NCBI GenBank assembly: GCA_023434145.1
Contig: JAEYTI010000042.1
Coordinates: forward strand, 1 to 26,083
Direction of reading: 5' to 3'
From: Chloroflexota bacterium
Lineage (GTDB): Bacteria; Chloroflexota; Anaerolineae; Anaerolineales; Anaerolineaceae
DNA length: 26,083 nucleotides
Position numbers and translations under genes: made by a program. Shown piece after piece: positions 12,995 through 21,777 of the stretch (its first letter is position 1; each line of letters opens with the position of its first letter). The notes beneath the pieces are model-generated. The model saw only the letters and a list, made by a program, of their open reading frames with translations, was not told the origin of the DNA and ran no database searches.

Positions 12995-15900
12995 CTACTG
13001 TAGTTTGATACTTTCTACCGTAACATTCCCTTCACCGACCAGTTCGATCAGCTCGCGGATCAGCTCGGAGCATATGCCGGTGGTATCGTTCGGGAATTCT
13101 AAGAAGAATCGCCGTCCTTGTTCAAATACGAGCAGGGCAAATTTATCGTTCCCCGGGTAGCGTATCAGCGTTCCATGAACGCGCTTAAGGCGGCGAACGT
13201 CTTTGTCTTTGTTCTCAGAGGGCTTTAAAATAACCGTCAGGCGGCGCGGCTCGTTTTCCTCGTCCTCTTGTGAATCGACAAACTTGCTTGCCGGAGGCAC
13301 GTAGAACGGCATAGAAAGAAATGCCGGGGAGACGGGCTCGCGCGGCTCCGATGGTGCTTTGCTCGCGGGAATGCCGATGCTTTCAACCGGCGGATTGCGC
13401 CGGGGCGGCTCTGGGATCAGCATCGGTTCCTCTACCGTACGCCGGGCTTCCTCTTGCAGCCGGGGCTTTGGCTCGTGGATGACCGGCAGCGGATCTGACG
13501 GAGCGGTATAGGCCCGAGCGGTTCCTCGGTTTTTCTCACCACTCGCAACGCGAGAAGGCACCGGAGTAAAGTCAATGTCGGCGGGCGGTTCAAACAGGTG
13601 CCAGTCGTCCGGCTCTGGGGGACCATCATCGCCCACTGGCGGCTGTGCCGGCACAGGCTGCGGCGCTGCTTTGAAAGCGGGGGCCGGTTCCTGTTTCTCT
13701 ACGGCAGCGGGGGAAGTAGGCTGCAATGGCGAAGTTGCCTGCGGTGGCGGCGCGGTGATCGCGCTGACGGCTGATGGCATTGCAGGCGGCTCCCAGGGCT
13801 CGTCCCAGGCCGGTTCCATATCTTCATCGGGCGGAGGCAAATATCCACTTTCGCCGTACACCGCGAGCACCGCTGGAGGCCGGTAAGCGCTCATATCAAT
13901 CCCCACCGGATCGGGCATTGCCATCGCCTCTTCCAGATTGATCTCTTCCAGCTTATCCACCAGCACTTTGGGATCACCGCCGGCGGCATCCACTCTTCCC
14001 TCGGCAATCAGTACTTTATCGGGCGCGATCAAGCGGCCAAATTTATCCCACGTGCGCGGGAAGAGTACCAGCTCCACCGGGCCTTGCAGGTCTTCGAGGG
14101 TGCAGAAGCCCATCGCCTTGCCGTCTTTGGTGGAATGCTGTCGGAATTTTGATACCAGCCCGGCCACGGTTACCTTTTCTTTGTCGCGCGCCTCACTCAA
14201 CTGACCGGAAAAGTGCGTCGTCTTGCGGCGAAGCGCTTTCATGTACGGCGAAAGTGGGTGATCGGATACGTACAGGCCAAGCAGATCGCGTTCCCATTCC
14301 AACTGTTCGCGCTTGTCGAGCGATGCGGTAAACGGCAGCACAATTTCATCCACTGCTTCCGCAAAGGTGCCGAAGAAGCTGAGCTGCCCGCTGTTGAGTG
14401 CCTTAAAGTGGCTGGTGCTCACGGATACAATCTGGTCGAGCGCTTGCAGCAGGGCAGTGCGCGAGCCAAACGAATCCAGCGCGCCAACTTTAATCATGCA
14501 TTCCAGCGAGCGCTTGCCCACTGTGCGGAGGTCTACGCGCCGGACGAAGTCGTTTAGGCTGGCGAACGGCCCATCTTTCCGTACTGCCAGAATCAGTTCC
14601 ACCGATCCCTGCCCAACATTCTTCACCGCGCCCAGGCCAAAGCGAATTGCCGGCACATGGTCGGCGCGATCTTCAATCGTAAAGTCCCACCCAGAGGTGT
14701 TGATATCGGGCGGCAGCACCTCAATGCCCAGGTTGCGGCAGTCGGCAACGTAGAAGGCCACCTTTTCGGTGTTGCCCTTTTCTGCCGAGAGTAGGGCGGT
14801 CATGTATTCTACAGTGTAATGAGTCTTGAGATAAGCAGTTTGTACGGAAATGACACCGTAATCGGCGGCGTGCGCTTTGTTGAAACCGTAGCGGGCGAAC
14901 TCTTCCCAATCACTGAAGATCGCCTCTGCGGTATCATGTAACATGTCGCGCTCTTCCGCGCCTTTGATGAACTTCTGCTTGTGCTTTTCGAGCTTATCTT
15001 TCTGCTTCTTGGCGATTGCCTTGCGCAGCTCGTCCGACTCGGACATGGTGTAGCCCGCAAGATCCACTGCCGCGCGCATGATCTGCTCCTGATAGACCGG
15101 GATGCCATACGTCTCGGCAAAGATCGGCTCCAGCGCGGGATGGCGGTATTCCACCTGCTCTTCGCCGTGCATGCGCTTGATATAATTCGGGATAAAGTCC
15201 ATCGGGCCAGGGCGGTAGAGCGCCACCATCGCGATGACGTTGTCCACATTGTGGGGCTGCATCTGCACCACGTAGCGGGTCATGCCTGTACCTTCCAGTT
15301 GGAAGATGCCCGCCGTGTGCCCCCTACCGATAAAGTCGTAGGTTTCTTTATCATCTATGGGAATGTTATCCAGCCCCATTTTTAGGCCATGCCGCTTCTC
15401 GATCAGCGCGCAGGCACGGTTCATAATGGTCAGCGTACGCAGCCCCAGGAAATCCACCTTCAGCAGCCCCAGTGATTCGATAATGGACATCTCGAACTGG
15501 GTAACTGTTTTGATCGGCGAGTCTTCCGAGCCGGAAGTGGGGCGGTTGAGCGGCACGTACTCTACCACGGGCTCGTCCGTGATTACCACGCCCGCGGCAT
15601 GCGTGCCAGCGTTGCGCAGTGAGCCTTCCATCTGCGCGGCGGTGTCTATCAGATCGCGCAGGTAGTCCACCTCATCGTGGAGCTTCTTCAACTCTGGACT
15701 CTGCGCTAGCGCCTCTGGGATCGAGAAGGATTTATTCCCAAAGTTCGGGATCAGCTTGGCAACTTTGTCCACTTCGGAAAGCGGGATATCCATCACGCGC
15801 CCCACGTCGCGGAGTGCTTGTTTTGCGCCCATTGTGCCAAAAGTGATAATTTGCGCTACGCGGTCGTCGCCGTACTTCTTCGCGCAGTATTCCATCATCT

Positions 15901-17128
15901 TCGGGCGCAGGTCGTCCTGGAAGTCCATGTCGATGTCGGGCATAGAAATGCGGCCCGGGTTGAGGAAACGCTCGAAGTAGAGACCATAGGCAATGGGCTC
16001 TACCAGGGTAATATCCAGTGTGTACGCCACCATCGACCCGGCTGCCGAGCCGCGCGCGTTGTACCAGATGCCGTTTTCGGCGGCATAACGGCACAGGTCC
16101 CACACAATTAAGAAGTAGGCGTCGAAGCCCATCTGGTGGATGATGCCCAGTTCGTATTCCAGGCGCTCGCGGAGTACCGGATCGTGCACGCGGGTCTCGC
16201 CGTAGCGCCGGCGCATGCCCTCTTCGCACAGCTCGCGCAGGTAACTCTCGGCGGTATAGCCTGGCGGGACGGGGAATCGGGGCAGGTGGTAACCCTTGCT
16301 TGTCAGATCCACGTTGCAGCGATCGGCAATCTCTATTGTGTTGGTCAGCGATTCGGGCATCTCGCCGAACAGTCTTGCCATCTCTTCTGCCGAGCGCAGG
16401 TAGAAGCTCTCCACACTCATCTTGAAACGGTTTTCGTCGCTGAGCAGCGCGCCCGTCTGGATCGCCAGCAAAATATCTTGCAAGCGGGCGTCCTTCTGGT
16501 TGATGTAGTGGACATCGTTGGTGGCAATGTACTTCGCCTGATAGCGCTTACCCATCGCCAACAGATCGCGGTTGATCTTCTCCAACTCGGGGATGTCGTG
16601 GCGCTGAAGCTCCAGGTAGAAATTGTTGGGGCCAAAGACCTCGTAGTACCAGTCCATCAGCCGGCGGGCTTCTTCCGGGCCTTTTTCACGCAGCGCGCGC
16701 GGAATCTCGGCGGACATGCAGCCAGAAGTGGCGATCAGACCCTCGGAATGCTTTTCCAGGAAGTCGTGGTCGATGCGAGGGTAATAGTAAAAGCCCTCGG
16801 TCTGCGCGGCGCTGGCGATTTTGAGCAGATTCTGGTAGCCCGTCTGGTTTTCTGCCAGCAGCAGCAGGTGGTGCGACTGCTTATCCAGCTTGGAGTCGCG
16901 GTCCTGCATGCGCCGCGAGGCCACGTACGCCTCCAACCCAATAATCGGCTTAACTCCTGCCGCCTGCGCGGCGTTGAAAAATTCGATCACGCCATACATC
17001 GTGCCGTGATCTGTCAGCGCCACTGCGGGCATTCCCAACTCTTTTGCCCGCCCGACCAGCTTTTTGATATTGCTGAAGCCGTCGAGCAGGGAGTATTGGG
17101 AGTGGACGTGGAGGTGTACGAAGGACAT
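12995..17128 (-). CDS. dnaE: DNA polymerase III alpha subunit
   Basis: This 1377-residue protein is the replicative polymerase. The N-terminal PHP domain (1-270) keeps the metal residues H7, H9, D40, H41, E66, H87, C137, D205 and H207. The catalytic Asp are D400 and D402 in PDIDMDF and D559 in VDFLGLRTLTI. The helix-hairpin-helix region is near 820-890 (GLGAVKNVGQGSVE). The OB fold is at about 985-1060 (TVAGLVSKFRQHSTKDGKAMGF). About 215 residues (1070-1285) are then Pro/Ala/Glu-rich and look disordered, before a small C-terminal domain (1293-1377). E. coli DnaE has 1160 residues, so the linker explains the excess. There is no Shine-Dalgarno site before the ATG, but the PHP motif starts at residue 3, so the start is sound. 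Confidence 0.96.
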   Translation of the reverse strand: MSFVHLHVHSQYSLLDGFSNIKKLVGRAKELGMPAVALTDHGTMYGVIEFFNAAQAAGVKPIIGLEAYVASRRMQDRDSKLDKQSHHLLLLAENQTGYQNLLKIASAAQTEGFYYYPRIDHDFLEKHSEGLIATSGCMSAEIPRALREKGPEEARRLMDWYYEVFGPNNFYLELQRHDIPELEKINRDLLAMGKRYQAKYIATNDVHYINQKDARLQDILLAIQTGALLSDENRFKMSVESFYLRSAEEMARLFGEMPESLTNTIEIADRCNVDLTSKGYHLPRFPVPPGYTAESYLRELCEEGMRRRYGETRVHDPVLRERLEYELGIIHQMGFDAYFLIVWDLCRYAAENGIWYNARGSAAGSMVAYTLDITLVEPIAYGLYFERFLNPGRISMPDIDMDFQDDLRPKMMEYCAKKYGDDRVAQIITFGTMGAKQALRDVGRVMDIPLSEVDKVAKLIPNFGNKSFSIPEALAQSPELKKLHDEVDYLRDLIDTAAQMEGSLRNAGTHAAGVVITDEPVVEYVPLNRPTSGSEDSPIKTVTQFEMSIIESLGLLKVDFLGLRTLTIMNRACALIEKRHGLKMGLDNIPIDDKETYDFIGRGHTAGIFQLEGTGMTRYVVQMQPHNVDNVIAMVALYRPGPMDFIPNYIKRMHGEEQVEYRHPALEPIFAETYGIPVYQEQIMRAAVDLAGYTMSESDELRKAIAKKQKDKLEKHKQKFIKGAEERDMLHDTAEAIFSDWEEFARYGFNKAHAADYGVISVQTAYLKTHYTVEYMTALLSAEKGNTEKVAFYVADCRNLGIEVLPPDINTSGWDFTIEDRADHVPAIRFGLGAVKNVGQGSVELILAVRKDGPFASLNDFVRRVDLRTVGKRSLECMIKVGALDSFGSRTALLQALDQIVSVSTSHFKALNSGQLSFFGTFAEAVDEIVLPFTASLDKREQLEWERDLLGLYVSDHPLSPYMKALRRKTTHFSGQLSEARDKEKVTVAGLVSKFRQHSTKDGKAMGFCTLEDLQGPVELVLFPRTWDKFGRLIAPDKVLIAEGRVDAAGGDPKVLVDKLEEINLEEAMAMPDPVGIDMSAYRPPAVLAVYGESGYLPPPDEDMEPAWDEPWEPPAMPSAVSAITAPPPQATSPLQPTSPAAVEKQEPAPAFKAAPQPVPAQPPVGDDGPPEPDDWHLFEPPADIDFTPVPSRVASGEKNRGTARAYTAPSDPLPVIHEPKPRLQEEARRTVEEPMLIPEPPRRNPPVESIGIPASKAPSEPREPVSPAFLSMPFYVPPASKFVDSQEDEENEPRRLTVILKPSENKDKDVRRLKRVHGTLIRYPGNDKFALLVFEQGRRFFLEFPNDTTGICSELIRELIELVGEGNVTVESIKLQ

Positions 17129-17177
17129 ATGTTGTTAGGAGAAAGTTTGTTCTGGTAAGATTCTTAAAAATTGTGGC

Positions 17178-17234
17178 GTTCTGTTTTCTTGGCATGCCGG
17201 CGAGTTCAAATCCCACAAACCAACGAAACAGAAC
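17178..17234. repeat. imperfect inverted repeat in the dnaE leader
   Basis: Bases 17178-17192 (GTTCTGTTTTCTTGG) and 17220-17234 (CCAACGAAACAGAAC) are complementary at 13 of 15 positions, with 27 bases between. It lies in the untranslated leader of dnaE if transcription starts at the promoter at 17285-17313. The function is unknown and no T-run follows. Confidence 0.45.
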
Positions 17235-17284
17235 ATCACATTACCGTGGGATTACCGGAAACCGGATGACCCCGTTGATAAATC

Positions 17285-17313
17285 ATTATAGCACCGCAGA
17301 GGTCAGGAAAAAC
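17285..17313 (-). promoter_or_regulatory. probable promoter of dnaE
   Basis: On the minus strand a perfect TATAAT (17290-17285) is preceded by TGC, an extended -10. The -35 region 17 bases away is only GTTTTT. Transcription would start near 17278 and leave a leader of about 150 bases. The extended -10 makes up for the poor -35. Confidence 0.55.
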
Positions 17314-17314
17314 T

Positions 17315-17358
17315 TAAGGAAGGGCAAATATACGCGATTTTAAGAGTAGCCTTCCTTA
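17315..17358. repeat. inverted repeat between the dnaE and secA promoters
   Basis: TAAGGAAGG (17315-17323) and CCTTCCTTA (17350-17358) are perfect 9-base inverted arms with a 26-base spacer. They lie exactly between the two divergent promoters (dnaE -35 near 17308, secA -35 at 17391), a natural place for a shared regulator site. No gene is seen in the 362-base interval 17129-17490. Confidence 0.45.
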
Positions 17359-17390
17359 TCCGCCTGCAAATGCCCAAATTCCATAAGCTA

Positions 17391-17419
17391 TTGCATATCC
17401 CCCCACCTTTCTTTATAAT
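17391..17419 (+). promoter_or_regulatory. promoter of secA
   Basis: TTGCAT (17391-17396) and a perfect TATAAT (17414-17419) are 17 bases apart. The start would be near 17426, giving a leader of about 65 bases. The -35 box equals that of the greA promoter. Confidence 0.85.
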
Positions 17420-17490
17420 TACCCCTTGCCGGTGACGGGAAGTCCTTTCATCTAATCATCATTCCCGCACCCGAAAGGTAACGAACGCTC

Positions 17491-20400
17491 ATGTTTCAAA
17501 AATTTGTGAAAATCCTGGGGGGCGACCCCCAGAAACGCGAGGTAGACCGCCTCGCTGCCATCGTCGAGCAGATCAACAAGCTTGAGCCAAAGTACGAGCA
17601 GTTGAGCGACGATGAGCTGCGCGCAATGACCGACAGCTTCAAGGCGCGCATTGCCGATGCCGTAGAGGGTGTTGACGATGAAAAACAGCGCCGCGAGATT
17701 GAACAGGATATGCTCAATGAAATCCTGCCGGATGCGTTTGCCGCTGTTCGTGAAGCCGCCAAGCGCAACATTGGCCTGCGCCCCTACGATGTGCAGCTTT
17801 TGGGCGGCATGGCACTGCACCAGAGCAAAATTGCCGAGATGCGCACCGGCGAGGGGAAGACGCTCGTCGCCACCCTGCCGTTGTACCTCAACGCCCTGTT
17901 GGGGCGCGGCGCGCATTTGGTGACGGTCAACGACTACCTGGCCCGCCGTGACGCCCGCTGGATGGCGCCTATCTACAATGCCCTGGGCATGACCGTGGGC
18001 GTGCTGCAGATGGCTGCGCGCACCGAAAATGGCCGTAACGCGTTTGTCGTCGATCTGGAGAAAAGCTCCGTTCACGAAGATCAGAACCAGCTTCGCATGG
18101 TGCCGCGCCCCGAAGCCTACCAGGCAGATATTACCTTTGGCACCAACAGCGAGTTTGGTTTTGACTACCTGCGCGATAACCTGACCATGCGCCTGACGGA
18201 CCGGGTGCAGCGCGGACATTACTATGCCATCGTCGATGAGGTCGATAACATCCTCATCGATGAAGCCCGTACCCCGCTCATCATCTCCGGTCCTTCGCAC
18301 GACGATTCAGAGCAGTACGTCCGAATGGCGCAGGTCGTTCGCCAGTTGAACCCCGAAGACTACGAAATCGACGAGAAAGATCGCAGCGTGACGCTAACGG
18401 AAATTGGCGACGCCCACGTGGAAGATCTGCTGCAAATGCCCCTGCGTGACCCCGATCGACCAGAAGATATCACCCCCGAACAGGCCTCTTTGCTGGGCAC
18501 GCTGGAGCAGGCGCTGCGCGCGCAGTTCCTCTACCGCCGTAATAAGGAATATCTCGTGCAGGCGGGAAAGGTCGTCATCATCGATGAATTCACCGGACGC
18601 CTCATGCCAGGCCGCCGCTGGTCAGATGGCTTGCACCAGGCCGTGGAAGCAAAGGAAGGCGTGAAGGTAGAGCCGGAGAATGCCACCTACGCGACCATTA
18701 CCATCCAGAATTACTTCCGCATGTATCAGAAGCTGGCGGGCATGAGCGGTACCGCGCTCACCGAGGCAGAAGAGTTCTACAAGATCTACAAACTGGATGT
18801 GCTCACTATCCCCACCAACCTCGAGTACCAGGCCACTCGCGCGGGCTCGCCGATGGTGCAGGTGGAATCCAAGGACGAACTTGGTTACAAATACACCTAC
18901 TATGCCCGGCGTGATGACAGCAGCAGAAACCCGCTGTTCTACCGCCGCAAAGACTACCCAGATGTGGTGTACCGCACGGAAGAGGCCAAGCTGCGCTCGA
19001 TCATCCAGGAAGTGATCCAGTACCACGTTGTTGGCCGCCCGCAGCTCGTTGGCACGACGTCGGTAGAGCATTCGGAGCGCCTTTCGGACCGGCTGGGCGC
19101 GGATATGACCCGCCGGCTGTCGCAGGTGCTGGTGCTGCGTGATATGTACATGGAAGCAAAAAATATCCAGATGACCGAGCGCGGAATTCCTGAGCTTCAG
19201 TCACTCAACGCCCCGCTGGATAAAATTGAGACGAATGCGCTGCGCCAGCTTGCCCGCTCGCTGAACCTGAATATGTCGTTCAACCCGGAAGAACCGGAGA
19301 ACATCACCCGCCTGCTGCGCCTCCTCGGGTTGGATGGCGCCAATCGCGATCGGCTGGTGAAGGTGATCCAGGCGGGTGTTCCGCACCAGGTGTTGAATGC
19401 GCGCAAGCATGATGAGGAATCCAAGATTATTGCCAAGGCGGGCGCCTTTGGCGCGGTGACCATTGCCACCAACATGGCGGGCCGCGGCGTCGACATTAAA
19501 CTGGGCGGCGAGATTGATGAGGAAGTGCTTGGCGACGTCAACCGCATCCTTGACCGGGCTGGCCACGACGCCTACAACATGACCCACGATCAGCGCCGCG
19601 AAGCTCTCAAACAGTTGAGCGAAGAAGAGATTGGCATTTACGGCGAGTCGGTCAGTGCCTTTCATCAGTATATGCTCGAGATGGAGCAGGTGCGCGCGCT
19701 GGGCGGCCTGCACGTTATCGGCTCAGAACGCCACGAAGCGCGCCGTATCGATAATCAGCTCCGCGGGCGCGCTGCCCGCCAGGGCGATCCCGGTTCGTCG
19801 CGCTTCTACCTGGCTCTGGACGACGAGCTAATGCGCCTGTTCGGCGGCAAGCAGGTGGAAGGCCTGCTCTCACGCCTGAACATCGATGAGAGCCTGCCGA
19901 TCGAGAGTGGCATTGTAGGCCGCCTGGTGGAAAATTCGCAGGAGCGGGTAGAAGGCGCGAACTTTGATGTTCGCAAGCATCTGCTCGAGTACGATGATGT
20001 GCTCAACGCCCAGCGCAAGCGCATCTACGAACAGCGCGACCGCATCTTCGTCAAGGAAGATCTCAGCGATAATCTGGCCGAAATGCTGCATACCGACCTG
20101 GAGCAGCGCGTTCCGCAAGATTTGAAGGATGCGGAAGGCCCGTGGAAGCTGGTAGCCTATCTGGATGAGATCCAGCCGCCGATGGTATATGAAGAGATCT
20201 TTTACCCTTCCTTCAGCCTGGCCATGCTGATTGAGGACCTGATCCAGCGCCGCCCTGCGCAGGGGGCAACTGTTTCACGGCTGCGTGAGGAACTGCTCAC
20301 CATTGCGGGGCGCACGCTGCAAGCAGAAAGCGATCACCTGATCAATAACTTCCGCCAGTTGCTCAACCGCACGGAAGAAACCCTGGAAACGCAGCGGGCC

Positions 20401-21627
20401 GAACGCTTTGAGGCGTTGGATACCTTCTTCGAGGCGCTGGACGACCGTGAAGATGAGGGTGGCTCGCTGCGCCCGCAGGATCTCTCGGATGAGCTGGCCG
20501 GGCTGGTCCGCCTGCCGAACTTCCGCCTGACGAACGAGCAGGTGCGGTTGGTGCGGGAAGATCCCGATAGCCTGCGTGACCAGCTTCGAAAGCAAATCGA
20601 AACCTATCTGAAGACGATGACAGCAAACCGCCTGTCGGGCGCGGTAGAGCGCCGGCTGGGCGAGGGGCTGAACATCCGCGCTGGGCAGCTTCAGGAGGCC
20701 GAATGGGAGGATATCTCCTCGCAGATGATGCAGGAGGTGGAGAACCTGCTGGAACGCCAGTACGAGCGCCTGTTAAACGAGCGGGGCGGGGGGCAAATTT
20801 CTCGTGACCTCGACACCCCGCTGGGCAGCCTGACGGAATACACTACCGACGAGCGAAAACTTATGGAACTGCTCGGCGTAATGATGGAAGGCGTGCGCCT
20901 GGTGTTTGATAACCGCACGCACCGCAAGGGTGTGCTTCGCACTACCCGCCTGAACTACGCCTTCCTGGCAGGGCAAATGCTGCAAGATCGACCGGTCGCG
21001 GATGTGACCGAACAGGTGCTAGACCACTTGGAAGGCGCGCTCGCCGCGCTGCAGTCGGCCTGGGGGTTGTTCCAGTGGAACCGGCTGGTGATGAATGGCA
21101 ACCTGCTAGAGCAGCTTGAGGAGCGCCTGAAAGCCCGCCTGGAAGAAAAGATGGGCAGCGAGCGCTTCGCTCGCCTGTGCGGGCAGCCGCTGGATACCCT
21201 CGAAGAAAGCGACCGAATGATGGCGCGCGACGTGCTGGGCTGGTACGCGCAGAACGAAGCGGCGCGACAACTGCTGTTGAGCATCATCTCGGAGCAGTGG
21301 GTCGATTACCTGACCAGTGTGGAAGCGCTGCGCGTTTCTATTGGCCTCGAGGCATATGCACAGCGCGATCCGCTGGTGCAGTACAAGGGCCGTGCTTCCG
21401 AGATGTTCCAAAAGCTGCTGTCCGATATCCGGCGCAGTGTCATTGGGCGGTTGTTCCGCTTCCGTCCACGTCCGCAGCAGGCTGCACAGGGTACCGAACA
21501 GCGCGTCGCGCAAGCCGCCGTTCTGCCTGGTGAACAGCCCGAGGGCAGCGCCAAAGAGGCCATTCCTGCTGGCGCAACCAGCGGCGATGGCGGTGGCAAG
21601 TCGAAGAAGAAGCGCAAGCGCCATTAA
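17491..21627 (+). CDS. secA: preprotein translocase ATPase SecA, with large insertions
   Basis: SecA is the ATPase motor that drives unfolded preproteins through SecYEG. Clear motifs are MRTGEGKT (117-124, Walker A), VDEVDNILIDEARTPLIISGP (248-268), TIQNYFRMYQKLAGMSGTA (404-422), TIATNMAGRGVDIKLGG (657-673), IGSERHEARRIDNQLRGRAARQGDPG (743-768) and LRVSIGLEAYAQRDPLVQYK (1280-1299). The protein has 1378 residues against about 840-900 in E. coli and Bacillus. The excess lies at about 535-628 and 675-735 in the second nucleotide-binding domain, and at about 855-1265 in the helical wing/scaffold region. The tail lacks the zinc-binding CxCxS motif and ends in KSKKKRKRH. Only AAAGG is seen 12-13 bases before the ATG, but the N-terminus aligns with SecA. 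Confidence 0.96.
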   Translation: MFQKFVKILGGDPQKREVDRLAAIVEQINKLEPKYEQLSDDELRAMTDSFKARIADAVEGVDDEKQRREIEQDMLNEILPDAFAAVREAAKRNIGLRPYDVQLLGGMALHQSKIAEMRTGEGKTLVATLPLYLNALLGRGAHLVTVNDYLARRDARWMAPIYNALGMTVGVLQMAARTENGRNAFVVDLEKSSVHEDQNQLRMVPRPEAYQADITFGTNSEFGFDYLRDNLTMRLTDRVQRGHYYAIVDEVDNILIDEARTPLIISGPSHDDSEQYVRMAQVVRQLNPEDYEIDEKDRSVTLTEIGDAHVEDLLQMPLRDPDRPEDITPEQASLLGTLEQALRAQFLYRRNKEYLVQAGKVVIIDEFTGRLMPGRRWSDGLHQAVEAKEGVKVEPENATYATITIQNYFRMYQKLAGMSGTALTEAEEFYKIYKLDVLTIPTNLEYQATRAGSPMVQVESKDELGYKYTYYARRDDSSRNPLFYRRKDYPDVVYRTEEAKLRSIIQEVIQYHVVGRPQLVGTTSVEHSERLSDRLGADMTRRLSQVLVLRDMYMEAKNIQMTERGIPELQSLNAPLDKIETNALRQLARSLNLNMSFNPEEPENITRLLRLLGLDGANRDRLVKVIQAGVPHQVLNARKHDEESKIIAKAGAFGAVTIATNMAGRGVDIKLGGEIDEEVLGDVNRILDRAGHDAYNMTHDQRREALKQLSEEEIGIYGESVSAFHQYMLEMEQVRALGGLHVIGSERHEARRIDNQLRGRAARQGDPGSSRFYLALDDELMRLFGGKQVEGLLSRLNIDESLPIESGIVGRLVENSQERVEGANFDVRKHLLEYDDVLNAQRKRIYEQRDRIFVKEDLSDNLAEMLHTDLEQRVPQDLKDAEGPWKLVAYLDEIQPPMVYEEIFYPSFSLAMLIEDLIQRRPAQGATVSRLREELLTIAGRTLQAESDHLINNFRQLLNRTEETLETQRAERFEALDTFFEALDDREDEGGSLRPQDLSDELAGLVRLPNFRLTNEQVRLVREDPDSLRDQLRKQIETYLKTMTANRLSGAVERRLGEGLNIRAGQLQEAEWEDISSQMMQEVENLLERQYERLLNERGGGQISRDLDTPLGSLTEYTTDERKLMELLGVMMEGVRLVFDNRTHRKGVLRTTRLNYAFLAGQMLQDRPVADVTEQVLDHLEGALAALQSAWGLFQWNRLVMNGNLLEQLEERLKARLEEKMGSERFARLCGQPLDTLEESDRMMARDVLGWYAQNEAARQLLLSIISEQWVDYLTSVEALRVSIGLEAYAQRDPLVQYKGRASEMFQKLLSDIRRSVIGRLFRFRPRPQQAAQGTEQRVAQAAVLPGEQPEGSAKEAIPAGATSGDGGGKSKKKRKRH

Positions 21628-21636
21628 ATCTTAATT

Positions 21637-21682
21637 GCTAGAGTGACTGCCGTGCCCCGCACGGCAGTCACTCTAGCTTTTT
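21637..21682 (+). terminator. intrinsic terminator of secA
   Basis: Bases 21637-21655 (GCTAGAGTGACTGCCGTGC) are the exact reverse complement of 21659-21677, with a CCC loop. TTTTTCTT follows from 21678. This is a 19-bp perfect stem 9 bases after the secA stop. Confidence 0.93.
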
Positions 21683-21720
21683 CTTAAGAAGAATCTGCCT
21701 TGCCGGTTATGTGTCGTTAC

Positions 21721-21766
21721 AAAAAACACAGCCTGGGTCCTTTATGAGACCCAGGCTGTGTTTTTT
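21721..21766. terminator. bidirectional terminator between secA and the HtrA-like gene
   Basis: Bases 21721-21739 (six A then CACAGCCTGGGTC) pair perfectly with 21748-21766, which end in six T. The loop is CTTTATGA. Six A on one side and six T on the other give a U-tract in either direction. It lies 11 bases beyond the stop of the minus-strand protease gene and serves mainly that gene. Confidence 0.92.
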
Positions 21767-21777
21767 AGAAGTTTTCT

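Noticed and set aside
16136..17158. 340-residue open frame on the plus strand opposite dnaE
   Set aside because: It is antisense to the PHP domain of DnaE and has no start signal or known motif.
17200..17222. tRNA-like T-loop text (GAGTTCAAATCCC) and a nearby ACCA
   Set aside because: The flanking bases do not form a T-stem, and acceptor, anticodon and D arms cannot be built.
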